Source: UBA647 sp964400545
GTDB lineage: Bacteria > Acidobacteriota > Aminicenantia > UBA2199
Length of the DNA stretch: 64,000 nt
Reading direction: 5' to 3'
NCBI GenBank assembly: GCA_964400545.1
Contig: CAYNUG010000002.1
Location: 7,743 to 71,742, forward strand
Shown here: positions 1-8,259 of the stretch, in pieces
Layout of the letters: every line of letters begins with the position of its first letter
Position numbering within the stretch: the stretch's first letter is position 1
Notes under the pieces: model-generated
What the model saw: the letters and a program-made list of their open reading frames with translations, nothing else
What the model was told of the DNA's origin: nothing
The model's database searches: none
Translations under genes and position numbers: made by a program

Positions 1-38
1 CTTGTCCCGTGTCCGCCTGCAAGAATTATACCTTTCAA
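1..38 (-). CDS. rfbA: Sugar-1-phosphate nucleotidyltransferase, RmlA-like (5' end only)
   Basis: Only the first 12 codons are inside the window; the gene runs off the left edge. A TTG start at 36-38 is preceded by GGAGG (complement of 45-49) with six bases between. The translation is MKGIILAGGHGTR, the signature-1 nucleotide-binding loop of sugar nucleotidyltransferases such as glucose-1-phosphate thymidylyltransferase, the first step of dTDP-rhamnose synthesis. RmlC and RmlD are encoded far away at 56-57.6 kb, so the rhamnose genes appear split. The assignment rests on the loop and the ribosome site only; other NTP-transferase paralogues begin the same way. Confidence 0.6.
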   Translation of the reverse strand, partial: MKGIILAGGHGT

Positions 39-107
39 ATATCGCCTCCGTTAATATTCAGATTATCTCAATTAACCGGAAGATAATCAATAGATGCGAA
101 TTGCTTT

Positions 108-1073
108 TCATTGCTCATCGTACATATCTTTCATCATTTGAATTTTTTCAATAATGATGTTTCTTAATTCTGGTGGTTCGATCACTTTTACTCCGGGACC
201 GAGCGCCAGGATATCTTTGGTTATCTCTCTATAATCGGATACCCGGAATGTAATGGTAATGTGACTATCATCCGATCCTTCAACTATTTGGTCGTCCGAC
301 CATACTTGTTCCATTGCGATCTTTGCTGCATCATCCGAAAATCTGAGGACAATCACTTTCTTTTCGCCCTCCAGAAAAATACCGTAATTTTCATAAACTT
401 TTTTCCTCAGATCCTTTTTTCTCAATTTGCCCGGTATCGGCATCTTGGTAATCTCCGATTCGGTGATCCTTGACAGGACAAAATCTCTTACTTCCTTTTT
501 CTCATCACAAAAGGCAAACATGTGCCAGTTCCCCATATACAGAAGGAGGTGCATCGGATTTACGATCCTTTCTCCCGGATCTTCTTTGTACGGAGATTTG
601 TAAGTTATTTTAAGTTTCATGCCGGAGTTCAATGATCTGATTACCGATTCGAAAATAGCAGGAGTGACTTTGTAATATCGGATGTTCTTTATTGAAATCT
701 TTTTTTCAAGAGCAGAAATATCAATTCCTGTCTCTCTTAAAAATTTTTTTATAAATAGATCGAATCTTTTTTTCCTCTTTTTATGAGGAATTGTTGAGGC
801 AAGCCGTTTTGCAATTATCAGAGTAATGATCTCCTCTTCGGATGCCCAGATTCCGGGGAGTTCGAACTTATCATCAGAATAAAAGTATCCGGTTTCGTTA
901 TTGGAGTATTCAATAGGAGCATCGAAAAACAGCCTCATGAACTCGATCTCTCTTGATGCCTGCCGCTGTGATATCTCGAATTTTTCAGACAGATCGGATA
1001 ATTTCGGATATTTCCCTGCCTTCAGTCTGGAATGAAACCACAGATAACGTTCGTAAGCCAGTTTCCCTGCCAT
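108..1073 (-). CDS. WYL-domain transcriptional regulator
   Basis: About 321 residues. The N-terminus has a helix-turn-helix (LSEKFEISQRQASREI) that would bind DNA. The middle and C-terminus look like a WYL domain, a ligand- or nucleic-acid-sensing fold, with the segment VNPMHLLLYMGNWHMFAF matching its core and a C-terminal extension. The open frame reaches 1184, but the extra 37 residues come from a dispersed palindromic repeat and are basic and low in complexity, so I start at MAGKLAYERY. This start has no Shine-Dalgarno but sits 6 nt after a TATAAA -10 element, which suggests a leaderless mRNA. It is transcribed toward the partial rfbA gene. The target is unknown; WYL proteins often control DNA-damage, defence or metabolic genes. 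Confidence 0.85.
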   Translation of the reverse strand: MAGKLAYERYLWFHSRLKAGKYPKLSDLSEKFEISQRQASREIEFMRLFFDAPIEYSNNETGYFYSDDKFELPGIWASEEEIITLIIAKRLASTIPHKKRKKRFDLFIKKFLRETGIDISALEKKISIKNIRYYKVTPAIFESVIRSLNSGMKLKITYKSPYKEDPGERIVNPMHLLLYMGNWHMFAFCDEKKEVRDFVLSRITESEITKMPIPGKLRKKDLRKKVYENYGIFLEGEKKVIVLRFSDDAAKIAMEQVWSDDQIVEGSDDSHITITFRVSDYREITKDILALGPGVKVIEPPELRNIIIEKIQMMKDMYDEQ

Positions 1074-1108
1074 ACAGAATTTATAACAGAAAAAGCAAAA
1101 AATTTCAC
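1074..1108 (-). promoter_or_regulatory. Candidate leaderless promoter of the WYL regulator
   Basis: Reading the minus strand: GTGAAA (1103-1108), 17 bp, TATAAA (1080-1085), 6 bp, then the ATG at 1073. Transcription would begin at or next to the start codon. The -35 match is partial. Confidence 0.5.
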
Positions 1109-1115
1109 GGCCTAC

Positions 1116-1321
1116 TGTTTGAACTCTGATTCGCTTGACTTTCTTGATGGGTTTTTTGTAGGGGCAGGCCTTGCGTCTGCCCAACTCACCGATATTTCAA
1201 GAGATGGGCGAATCGCCATTCGCCCCTACAATTCCATTTTCTGTTTGTTTATAATCTATATATTTCTCAGCATAAGGGTAGACGCGAGGCCTACCCCTAC
1301 GTTAAATGATGGTTCTGACAA
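1116..1321. repeat. Composite palindromic repeat (outer TCTGAAC type, inner GTAGGGGC type)
   Basis: This fills the largest gene-free stretch (1074-1521). The outer ends are inverted copies: TTTGAACTCTGATTC on the left and AATGATGGTTCTGACA on the right. Inside lies a second element whose ends are perfect inverted octamers, GTAGGGGC at 1158-1165 and GCCCCTAC at 1222-1229, with imperfect hairpins at each end. A third hairpin with the same terminal octamer ends at 1300. The rest of the stretch (1322-1521) is AT-rich leader with the ribosome site of the next gene. Confidence 0.8.
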
Positions 1322-1521
1322 AAGGCTGGATATCTCCTGTGAAATTCCAGGAAGATAAATTGATTTAGAATTTAGAATTAAAAGTCATGGAAATTATAGT
1401 TTAAATAAATATTTGAATTGACGTGTCCGTATTAAAATATAGATCAAATGAAATTGTATAAAAAGTATTTCTTGGTTAGCATAATTATTAGCGATATCTT
1501 TTTTACTCAAATGGAGAAAAA

Positions 1522-3036
1522 ATGAAAAAGTATATATTGCTTTTCTTTCTTATAATGACATTTTTAATAATTACCGGATGTTCGGGGATTAATCAGAATA
1601 AGATTAGAACTGACAAGGAGATCATTGAAGAGGCACGTTTTCTGGAGATGGTTAAAAAAGGAAATAAAGAGTTTGAGAAAATGCACTGGGTGGGATGGAC
1701 GAATGCGATCAGGATCTACAAGTCAGCTTTAAAGTTAATGGATTCCTTCGAAATTAGAAAGAAACTCTTTTTCTCTCTGCTGCTTCGTGCCGGGAGATCA
1801 AGTTTTCTTGCCCTTTCGGGGGTTGAGGACATAAAAGCTGCTGAGAGTTTATTGCCGGAATTAGTAAAGAAAGAAAAGAATCTGCAACTGTATTATCAAT
1901 TCGTAAAAGGAACAATATGTTCTACCAAATCTTTTTCTCTCAAAAGAAGAGATTTGATTACTCTAAAACCTGACCTCAAAAAAGATTATGAGTATTTTTT
2001 ATATATAACATTTCTCGGTAGATATTGTGACCTTAAGGAATACAGGGAAAATAGCGACAATATGATTAAAATTTTTCCCGAGTCCAATTTTAAATATTTT
2101 CTTCGTGATATTTTTATTGAAATAGATGTGGGTTTAAGAAAATATCCTGATTTTATTGAATTATTGTTGAGAAAGGGTGAGAGGTTTTTTAATACGGGAA
2201 AATTGAGAAAAGCCGAGGAATATTATTTGAAAGTTCTTGGATTCAATAAAAATGTTCCGTATGCTTTAACAGGATTGGGAGGGGTATATCTTAGTTACGA
2301 GCTGTATTCAAAAGCTCTTGATTTCTATAATAGATCGGGAAAGAAAATTTCGCATTACTATAAAAATCTGTTCGGTAAAGCGGTCTGTTTATCTCAAATG
2401 GGAGAATATTTACGTTCGATTGAGGCTCTTGACATTATGCTGGAAAACAAACTCCCGTATCTTGGGGAGGCATATTATTACAGGGCATTTAATAATTTCT
2501 TATTGAAGGAATATGCAAAGGTAGAGCCTGATCTGAAAGCTTCCGAAGAATATATCGGGGATTCATTGGAATTAAACACTTTGTTCGGGATGTTTTATTA
2601 TCAAACCGGAAGAGAAAAAGAATCGGTTAAATACTTCAAAAAAGCCATTCAAATTAATCCGGAATATCCGCGTCCTTATTATTATCTCGGATTTTTAGAC
2701 GCAAACAAGAATAATATCAATGGATCAATTATGCACTTCTCCCTCGCAGGGAAATTTTATCTGAAAATGATAAAAGGCAAAATCAAAAATATTAAGAATT
2801 TGAAGGATAGAGATTTGTCATCCGTTAGAAAAAAAGAAATTCGGGAAAAGAGGATTAAAAGGGTCAAGCAGAAGATCAAAGAAATAATCCGAAAATTAAA
2901 CAAGGTAATATTGATGTTTAAAAAACTTCACCGAGAGAAGATCGAATTTTTATTTCATGTGATTGAGGAATTAAAAGTGTTAATGAAACCTGATTTTCTT
3001 GATGGCCATGATGTTATAGATATATTACGGAGATGA
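1522..3036 (+). CDS. TPR-containing lipoprotein
   Basis: 504 residues. It begins with a lipoprotein signal peptide ending in a lipobox (ITGC, cysteine at about residue 20), so it should be lipid-anchored in the cell envelope. The middle contains tetratricopeptide repeats, for example around AEEYYLKVLGFNKNVPYAL and ESVKYFKKAIQINPEYPRPY, which usually form protein-protein scaffolds. The last 100 residues are Lys/Glu-rich and probably coiled-coil. GGAG five bases before the ATG supports the start. The final 16 or so codons lie inside a dispersed repeat, so the natural C-terminus was probably altered by repeat insertion. The partner is unknown. Confidence 0.85.
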   Translation: MKKYILLFFLIMTFLIITGCSGINQNKIRTDKEIIEEARFLEMVKKGNKEFEKMHWVGWTNAIRIYKSALKLMDSFEIRKKLFFSLLLRAGRSSFLALSGVEDIKAAESLLPELVKKEKNLQLYYQFVKGTICSTKSFSLKRRDLITLKPDLKKDYEYFLYITFLGRYCDLKEYRENSDNMIKIFPESNFKYFLRDIFIEIDVGLRKYPDFIELLLRKGERFFNTGKLRKAEEYYLKVLGFNKNVPYALTGLGGVYLSYELYSKALDFYNRSGKKISHYYKNLFGKAVCLSQMGEYLRSIEALDIMLENKLPYLGEAYYYRAFNNFLLKEYAKVEPDLKASEEYIGDSLELNTLFGMFYYQTGREKESVKYFKKAIQINPEYPRPYYYLGFLDANKNNINGSIMHFSLAGKFYLKMIKGKIKNIKNLKDRDLSSVRKKEIREKRIKRVKQKIKEIIRKLNKVILMFKKLHREKIEFLFHVIEELKVLMKPDFLDGHDVIDILRR

Positions 3037-3089
3037 GCTCTGTGAACAATCATGGTAATCCTTTAATCGTGTAAATCATGGTTTAGACA
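2984..3089. repeat. Dispersed palindromic repeat overlapping the 3' end of a gene
   Basis: This copy aligns with the one at 5652-5762: CCTGATT, TTGATGG, CATGATG, TATAGAT, GAGATGAG, AATCATGG, AATCCTTTAATC and AAATCATGGTTTAGACA occur in the same order. The left half lies within the coding sequence of the TPR lipoprotein and supplies its stop codon. Confidence 0.75.
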
Positions 3090-3233
3090 ATTAAATGAAC
3101 CATTTTTGAAAAAAGTTGTGACAATTTAGGGACAATATTCAAGGTACAGGACTAGAATCCATGGAAATTTACTTGCTAATAGTTATATGTTTAACAAAAG
3201 TGTGAACAACTCATTTGAGAGATGGGAGCGAGC

Positions 3234-4076
3234 ATGAAATATTTGTCAATTTTTTTATATATTTTGTTATTTGTTGTTTTAAGCGGAGAGGTTGATTATG
3301 AAAAAAAAAGTGAGGATCAATTAAACAAATACCTCGCTGGATCTGCTGAATACTGCAAAAAGCTTAAGGGTGAAGCCTTTCATTTTTATTGCAAGGAAAA
3401 AATCTTGTTCGAAAGGGATGAGTTTGTTCTTGGATCAACTCGCAGGGGTAATCTTAAAAGGAGAAGATCAAGTACAAAATCATATTTTGACTATCAACTA
3501 ATTCAGGAGGGCGGAAAGCTTAAAGAGAGGCGAAGGCGGATCTCAGATAAAGTAGCTGATGTAGAGATGGATCCATCTGAACTATTGCTGTCATTTTTAA
3601 GTGAAAAAGCAGTTTTCGGACCAAATTCTATTCTTGATCAGGCAAGGCAGAGTAATTTTAATTATAAAATATTTAAGAATAAAAAGACAAAAGAAAATGA
3701 TATCGTTATTATTAAAGCGATTCCAAAAATACCGGGGAGAACATTTTTTTTAGCAGCAGAGGTTTATATTGATAAGAAAAATTTCTCAGTAAGAAAGATC
3801 GTTGCTACTCCTGTATTCATCAAAGGATATGAGAATATGAAAAGGACTGCATCATATTTTAAGACCAGACTATTTCTTGATTGTGAGATCCTATTTGATC
3901 AGTCATACAAAGGTTTATTCTTCCCGACACTCATTACAATTACCGAGAAATATAAAGGAGGTCCTGTTGTAAATCGTAATACAAGATCTAAGGAGTGGGT
4001 AAAGAGTAAAACCACATTTAAGTACTATGAATACAGATTCTTCGATGTGGATACTGAAGTTAAAGTTCAGGACTAA
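3234..4076 (+). CDS. Exported protein of unknown function, possibly LolA-like fold
   Basis: About 280 residues with an N-terminal signal peptide (MKYLSIFLYILLFVVLSGE), so exported. I prefer the ATG at 3234 to the one at 3222 because GGGAG lies five bases before it. The middle has an RKIVATPVFIKGYENM segment and alternating beta strands ending in EYRFFDVDTEVKVQD, which resembles outer-membrane lipoprotein-sorting (LolA/LppX) folds. That match is by eye and weak. It is followed after 12 bases by the VWFA-related gene, so the two are probably co-transcribed and may act together in the envelope. Confidence 0.7.
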   Translation: MKYLSIFLYILLFVVLSGEVDYEKKSEDQLNKYLAGSAEYCKKLKGEAFHFYCKEKILFERDEFVLGSTRRGNLKRRRSSTKSYFDYQLIQEGGKLKERRRRISDKVADVEMDPSELLLSFLSEKAVFGPNSILDQARQSNFNYKIFKNKKTKENDIVIIKAIPKIPGRTFFLAAEVYIDKKNFSVRKIVATPVFIKGYENMKRTASYFKTRLFLDCEILFDQSYKGLFFPTLITITEKYKGGPVVNRNTRSKEWVKSKTTFKYYEYRFFDVDTEVKVQD

Positions 4077-4088
4077 AAAGGAGTTGGG

Positions 4089-5639
4089 ATGAAGAATTTA
4101 ACAGTTATTTTACTACTTGTTTTTTGTTTGTTTTCTATTGGATTGTTTGCTCAGGAGAAGGAGATCCGGGAGGATATGGTTGTTATCAATGTTGAGGTTC
4201 CTGTTCGGGTAATGCATAAGGGGAAGCCTGTTGATAATTTGAAAAAATCAGATTTCAGATTATTTGAGAACGGGAAAGAAATTGATATAAACGGATTCAA
4301 TATTGTCAGGAAAAAAATATCAAGCCAGAGTATTGAACTTGATTCAGAGAGAAAACAATTCTATGAGCCGAGGTTATTTGTATTGGCATTCAGTGTCACA
4401 AATTTCAATAAATTCTATGAAAAAGGGGTCAGGTACTTTTTTAATACAGTATTGAGAAAAGAAGATAAATTGTTGATTTTTGTGAATAATGCGACCTTAA
4501 CTTATAACAATTTGAATTCTAAACAGAAGATCCTTGAGGAAATAATTCTTAGATTGAATAAAGAAGGCAAAGAAGCAAGAAAAAATCTAAGACTTGTGAT
4601 GATGAGAACGGACAGTGGAGTGAGAAATTTAGTTGCAAAATTGAAATCACCACCAAACAGAGGAGCAAAATCTGTATTGCAAAGCGAAGTGTTATCATTT
4701 TTCATGCAATATCACTCTGCCTGGAAGATGTATAAACAGAGTTATCTGACACTGGATATTTATACACTTTATAATTTTGCGGCATTTTTAAAAAGGATAA
4801 CTCTGGAAAAATGGGTGATAAGCTTTTATCAATATGAAAGGTTTTCCGTGATAAATTTCAATTCTTCCGGAGGTCAATTAATTAGAAAATATATGGGGCC
4901 GGAAAGTGGAAGAATTGCCGGTGCCGTTTCCCGGGAATTCACAGCCGGAAGGACTTTCCCGTATGAAGAGGTCAGCAAAATGTATTATAACCTTGGTGCG
5001 ACATTTAATCTTGTTGTGATACCGACCAGAATTGAGACAGATTCTGAAGCAACAAAAACTGCTAACCTTTCAACGGCAGCAGAGATCACATTGAGAGAGA
5101 TTGCCAAAAGGACAGGCGGATCTGTTTCATTCTCTACAGATCTCACAAAATCACTCGAAAAAATTATTGAGAAGGAAGATATCAGCTATATTCTTACTTA
5201 TGCACCGGAGGATAGTTCGAGAAGAGGGAGACTGAAGATCAAGCTCAAAGGTATGAGTTACAAACTTCTATATGATAATAATCAGAGAGCAGGTTTTATT
5301 AAAAGGAAAATGAAAAAATATACTGCTAAAGAGAAGATGGTGAAAGTTGAGAATCTTCAATTCCTGGATAAAAAACTCTTTTTTAGGATGATTAATTTCA
5401 AACAGAAAAAATACAAGAAGATAAAAGCAGGAAAGATCCAGGTCAATGTAATAATAAAAAATGATTTTGGTAAGATCCTGTTTGATGAAAATAAAATATT
5501 AAATCCTGAAAAAAAATCGACTGAAATGTCGATAGGTTTCAACTGGCTGAAGTCCGGCAAGTATGATCTGATAATTGATGTCAGAGATATGCTGACCAAC
5601 CACAAAGCATTCGAATATTTGAAGATCGAGGTTAAGTGA
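4089..5639 (+). CDS. VWFA-related exported protein (Acidobacteriota type)
   Basis: 516 residues, signal peptide 1-21. The segment after it, with VPVRVMHKGKPVDNLKKSDF followed by FRLFENGKE, is the hallmark start of the VWFA-related domain family common in Acidobacteriota and Aminicenantes. The region LFVLAFSVTNFNKFYEKG sits where the metal-ion-dependent adhesion site (DxSxS) should be, but those residues are absent, so metal-dependent ligand binding may be lost. The C-terminal half ends in a beta-rich region (about 415-516). GGAG precedes the ATG. It is probably an envelope adhesion or assembly protein; the ligand is unknown. Confidence 0.8.
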   Translation: MKNLTVILLLVFCLFSIGLFAQEKEIREDMVVINVEVPVRVMHKGKPVDNLKKSDFRLFENGKEIDINGFNIVRKKISSQSIELDSERKQFYEPRLFVLAFSVTNFNKFYEKGVRYFFNTVLRKEDKLLIFVNNATLTYNNLNSKQKILEEIILRLNKEGKEARKNLRLVMMRTDSGVRNLVAKLKSPPNRGAKSVLQSEVLSFFMQYHSAWKMYKQSYLTLDIYTLYNFAAFLKRITLEKWVISFYQYERFSVINFNSSGGQLIRKYMGPESGRIAGAVSREFTAGRTFPYEEVSKMYYNLGATFNLVVIPTRIETDSEATKTANLSTAAEITLREIAKRTGGSVSFSTDLTKSLEKIIEKEDISYILTYAPEDSSRRGRLKIKLKGMSYKLLYDNNQRAGFIKRKMKKYTAKEKMVKVENLQFLDKKLFFRMINFKQKKYKKIKAGKIQVNVIIKNDFGKILFDENKILNPEKKSTEMSIGFNWLKSGKYDLIIDVRDMLTNHKAFEYLKIEVK

Positions 5640-5651
5640 TCTCAGGTATAT

Positions 5652-5762
5652 TATCTGAACCCTGATTCGCCTGATGGGCATGATGCCTATAGATTTATCC
5701 CGAAAATGAGTACTTTGAGTAATCATAGAAATCTTTTAATCAAGTAAATCATGGTTCGGACA
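5652..5762. repeat. Dispersed palindromic repeat, simple form
   Basis: The ends are inverted: TCTGAACCCTGATTC on the left and AATCATGGTTCGGACA on the right. The body is the same as in the copy at 2984-3089. It lacks the inner GTAGGGGC element, so it shows the basic unit of about 110 bp. Confidence 0.8.
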
Positions 5763-5863
5763 AAAATTACTGTGAAGATTATTTAAGATTCTTCGGATAA
5801 TTATTTTTAAGCTTCCAGAAATTAATTTCTTACAAAATAATTTGATTATGTCACAATTATCAA

Positions 5864-5892
5864 TTGCAAACGTCATAGGGTATTGATATTAG
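5864..5892 (+). promoter_or_regulatory. Candidate promoter of the ECF sigma operon
   Basis: TTGCAA (5864-5869), 17 bp, TATTAG (5887-5892), then 7 bp to the ATG at 5900, which has no clear Shine-Dalgarno. The -10 match is partial. Many ECF sigma factors use their own promoter class, so this may not be the main one. Confidence 0.35.
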
Positions 5893-5899
5893 AAAAGCT

Positions 5900-6415
5900 A
5901 TGAGAAATGAATATACGATGGATAATAAAAATATGATAGATCAATTGTTCACCCGGTATAACAAAAAAATATTCAACTTTGTTTTTCGCCTGACCGGAGA
6001 TAGTGATCAGTCAAAAGATATAGTTCAGGAAACATTTATCAGAGTTTACAAAATACTAATGTCAGGATCGATTATCCAGAACCAGAAGGCAATAATCTTT
6101 AAGATCGCTTATAACCTTTTCATTGATAAATTCAGAAAGAACAAAAACACTATTAATAATAATTCCCTTCTTGAGCAAAGACAACATGAAATATTGAACC
6201 CTGAAGAGAATTACTTAAATACTGAAAACAGAGAACTATTAACAAAAGGAATTAAAAGAATGAAGAGAAAAGAGCAGATATTGCTCGATTTGTATGCAGA
6301 GAATTTCTCATATAAAGAGATGGCAGAGATCATAGACATGAACCAGAACTCTGTCGGGAAGACATTGTCGAGAACCATCGATAAGCTTTTCAAAAATGTA
6401 AATATCGGAGAATAA
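5900..6415 (+). CDS. ECF-family RNA polymerase sigma factor
   Basis: 171 residues. Region 2 (about 12-80) contains LFTRYNKKIFNFVFRLTGD and DIVQETFIRVYK, the -10 recognition and core-binding helices. Region 4 (about 115-165) contains NFSYKEMAEIIDMNQNSVGKT, the helix-turn-helix that reads the -35. No region 1 or 3 is present, as expected for group IV sigma factors. An in-frame ATG at 5918 is an alternative start. It is followed after one base by a membrane zinc-finger anti-sigma gene, the standard pairing. It probably directs an envelope-related regulon. Confidence 0.9.
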   Translation: MRNEYTMDNKNMIDQLFTRYNKKIFNFVFRLTGDSDQSKDIVQETFIRVYKILMSGSIIQNQKAIIFKIAYNLFIDKFRKNKNTINNNSLLEQRQHEILNPEENYLNTENRELLTKGIKRMKRKEQILLDLYAENFSYKEMAEIIDMNQNSVGKTLSRTIDKLFKNVNIGE

Positions 6416-6416
6416 A

Positions 6417-6917
6417 ATGAAACATTTAAAAAGATTTAAAATACAGCTGTTTATAGATAATGAGTTGTCAAATGAAGAATGTAAAATAGCAGAAACTCAT
6501 CTGGCAGAGTGCAAAGAGTGTAAATCAGTTGAAACTAATATTAGAAAAAAGATTTCTTTTCTGAAGAATGTAATAGCTGAATCAGGCGTAGAGAGAACCC
6601 CGGAAATGAAATTTGTTCCTGAGATTCCCAAAGAAATCTCTAGGAAAAAGAAATATATAAGATTACCTGTCCCGGTATTTGCAGCAATGATTGGAATAAT
6701 TGTGTTTATGGGATTAATGCTGTTGTTTAATGGAAATCAGGCAAAAGGATCTATTCCTGAGATCGAAGGAAAATCTATTGTTAATTATGTAAGAGTTGAG
6801 TCGGAGAGTTCGAGAGAGATAAGTTCTATAAACTTGGATCTGTCTGAATATTCAGCAATAAAAAAGCCCAAAATCAGGGTGATAAAGAGAGGAAAAACAA
6901 AAAATGAAAAAATTTAA
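6417..6917 (+). CDS. Anti-sigma factor with zf-HC2 domain and one membrane helix
   Basis: 166 residues. The N-terminus has the zinc-binding HxxxCxxC motif (H28, C32, C35) of ZAS anti-sigma domains, which hold ECF sigma factors inactive in the cytoplasm. A single transmembrane helix spans about 84-104 (VPVFAAMIGIIVFMGLMLLF), leaving a short 60-residue extracytoplasmic tail. The ATG is one base after the sigma stop, implying translational coupling. The last 14 bases overlap the next gene. Release probably occurs by proteolysis or by sensing through the tail; the signal is unknown. Confidence 0.85.
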   Translation: MKHLKRFKIQLFIDNELSNEECKIAETHLAECKECKSVETNIRKKISFLKNVIAESGVERTPEMKFVPEIPKEISRKKKYIRLPVPVFAAMIGIIVFMGLMLLFNGNQAKGSIPEIEGKSIVNYVRVESESSREISSINLDLSEYSAIKKPKIRVIKRGKTKNEKI

Positions 6918-7962
6918 AATTTTATTTCTATTAATGTCAGTTATTTTTTTTCCTGGTAAAGGTTTTCCGGCAGGATCAGAAATGGTTAAAAACAATGATA
7001 CCGGGGATACCGAAAAGGTCACTTTTTCCCAGCAGGAAGAATTCATATCTGTAACTGACAAGAATCCGGATTATAAGTCGAAAACTTTTATCAAACTGTC
7101 AATTAAGATAATTGAGATTAAATCATCAAAATCGATCCTTAAATCTGAATTAGCAATAAAAGTGATTGATGGTGAAGAAGGTAGTGTAAGGATAGGTTCT
7201 GGTCCTCCTGTGAAGAAACCTATAAATTATAAATCAAAAATAAAACGTGAAATGATGGTTATAAATATCTCTCCCAAGATAATTAAGGATAAAGGCATTC
7301 GACTGAGTATTAAAACCTCATATTTTGTAACTGATGATGCTTATGCTAAGTTCAATAATCGAAAGGACCAATCTCAGAGTGCAAATTCATCGAGTGATGT
7401 ATTAACGGCGAATTTAGAAGAGGTAATGATTGATTTGCTTGAAAACAAGAAAAAAAAATCAAAAATAGTAATGAAGGTGACACCTTTCATTGAAACAATC
7501 TCAGGTGCTAAAGTTTATCCAGGGATAGTTAAATTCAAACTGATGACACCTATTCTTATAATGAATGATGAATTAATATACAAAAATACGAGTTCCCCGG
7601 ATTTTATGTCCGGAGTATCATCAGATAAGACAATTAAATCGAGTTGTTTTATTGAATGCATAGTTAGAAAAAAGAATACAGGTTCTTTTCTTCTATCGGT
7701 TAAACCGTTCAAGGGATTAAAAAAAGTCGGAGTTGTAAACAATAAGATCATGAAATTCAGGTTTGAGAAAGACAAATTTGAATTAATATCACTCGAACAA
7801 ATTCTTCCGCTTGAAGGGAAGTGGATTATTTATGGGATGCATATTCCTGTAAAAAAGTTTGGTGGAGATCCTCTTGACAGAAATCCTTTCATTAAGGGTA
7901 AGGGTGGAGTTTATGTGTTATGTGTGGGTGATGTGGAAGAATATCTAAAAGATCTTTTGTGA
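6904..7962 (+). CDS. Exported protein of unknown function in the sigma/anti-sigma operon
   Basis: 352 residues with a signal peptide (MKKFKILFLLMSVIFFPGKG, cleavage near FPAGSE). It starts inside the anti-sigma gene, so it is translationally coupled to it. The sequence is beta-rich with repeated lysine-serine stretches (EIKSSKSILKSELAIKVID; SPKIIKDKGIRLSIKTSYFV), and the middle segment KKKKSKIVMKVTPFIETI is followed by VYPGIVKFKLMTP. I do not recognise a family. Its place suggests an envelope partner of the anti-sigma factor, perhaps a sensor or an output of the stress response; that is inference. Confidence 0.75.
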   Translation: MKKFKILFLLMSVIFFPGKGFPAGSEMVKNNDTGDTEKVTFSQQEEFISVTDKNPDYKSKTFIKLSIKIIEIKSSKSILKSELAIKVIDGEEGSVRIGSGPPVKKPINYKSKIKREMMVINISPKIIKDKGIRLSIKTSYFVTDDAYAKFNNRKDQSQSANSSSDVLTANLEEVMIDLLENKKKKSKIVMKVTPFIETISGAKVYPGIVKFKLMTPILIMNDELIYKNTSSPDFMSGVSSDKTIKSSCFIECIVRKKNTGSFLLSVKPFKGLKKVGVVNNKIMKFRFEKDKFELISLEQILPLEGKWIIYGMHIPVKKFGGDPLDRNPFIKGKGGVYVLCVGDVEEYLKDLL

Positions 7963-7974
7963 TTTTGAGGGACA

Positions 7975-8112
7975 TTATCTGAGCCCTGATTCGCCTGATT
8001 AATCTGATGGCATGTTGGTGTAGTTCTATCCCGGAGATATTTTTTTGTAGGGGCAAATGGCAATTTGTCCGGATTTGGACAAGATAAATCGGTGAATTGC
8101 CATTCACTCCTT
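7975..8112. repeat. Composite palindromic repeat, right outer end missing
   Basis: The left outer end is TTATCTGAGCCCTGATTCG. The inner element begins GTAGGGGC at 8047 and has hairpins at 8050-8070 (CAAATGGCAATTTG) and 8091-8110 (GTGAATTGCCATTCAC). I see no right-hand TGGTTCAGACA end, so the outer unit is truncated. It occupies most of the 297-bp gap between the two exported-protein genes. Confidence 0.7.
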
Positions 8113-8259
8113 GTATATTAGATTATTAAATTAGTTTTATTGATTTAATTGCTTAAGGCAATAAATATGTTGTGCTTTGGTATCGTTTTATAGTTAGTTT
8201 GAAAATTAACTTTGAATTTTATATGATCTTGCTAAGGTTTTTTAAGAGATGGAGGGATT

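Noticed and set aside
1074..1184. N-terminal 37-residue extension of the WYL regulator
   Set aside because: It is translated from the composite repeat, is basic and not family-like, and the shorter start fits the -10 spacing.
1032..1358. Plus-strand frame across the repeat at 1.1 kb
   Set aside because: It is made of repeat and antisense sequence and has no start signal.
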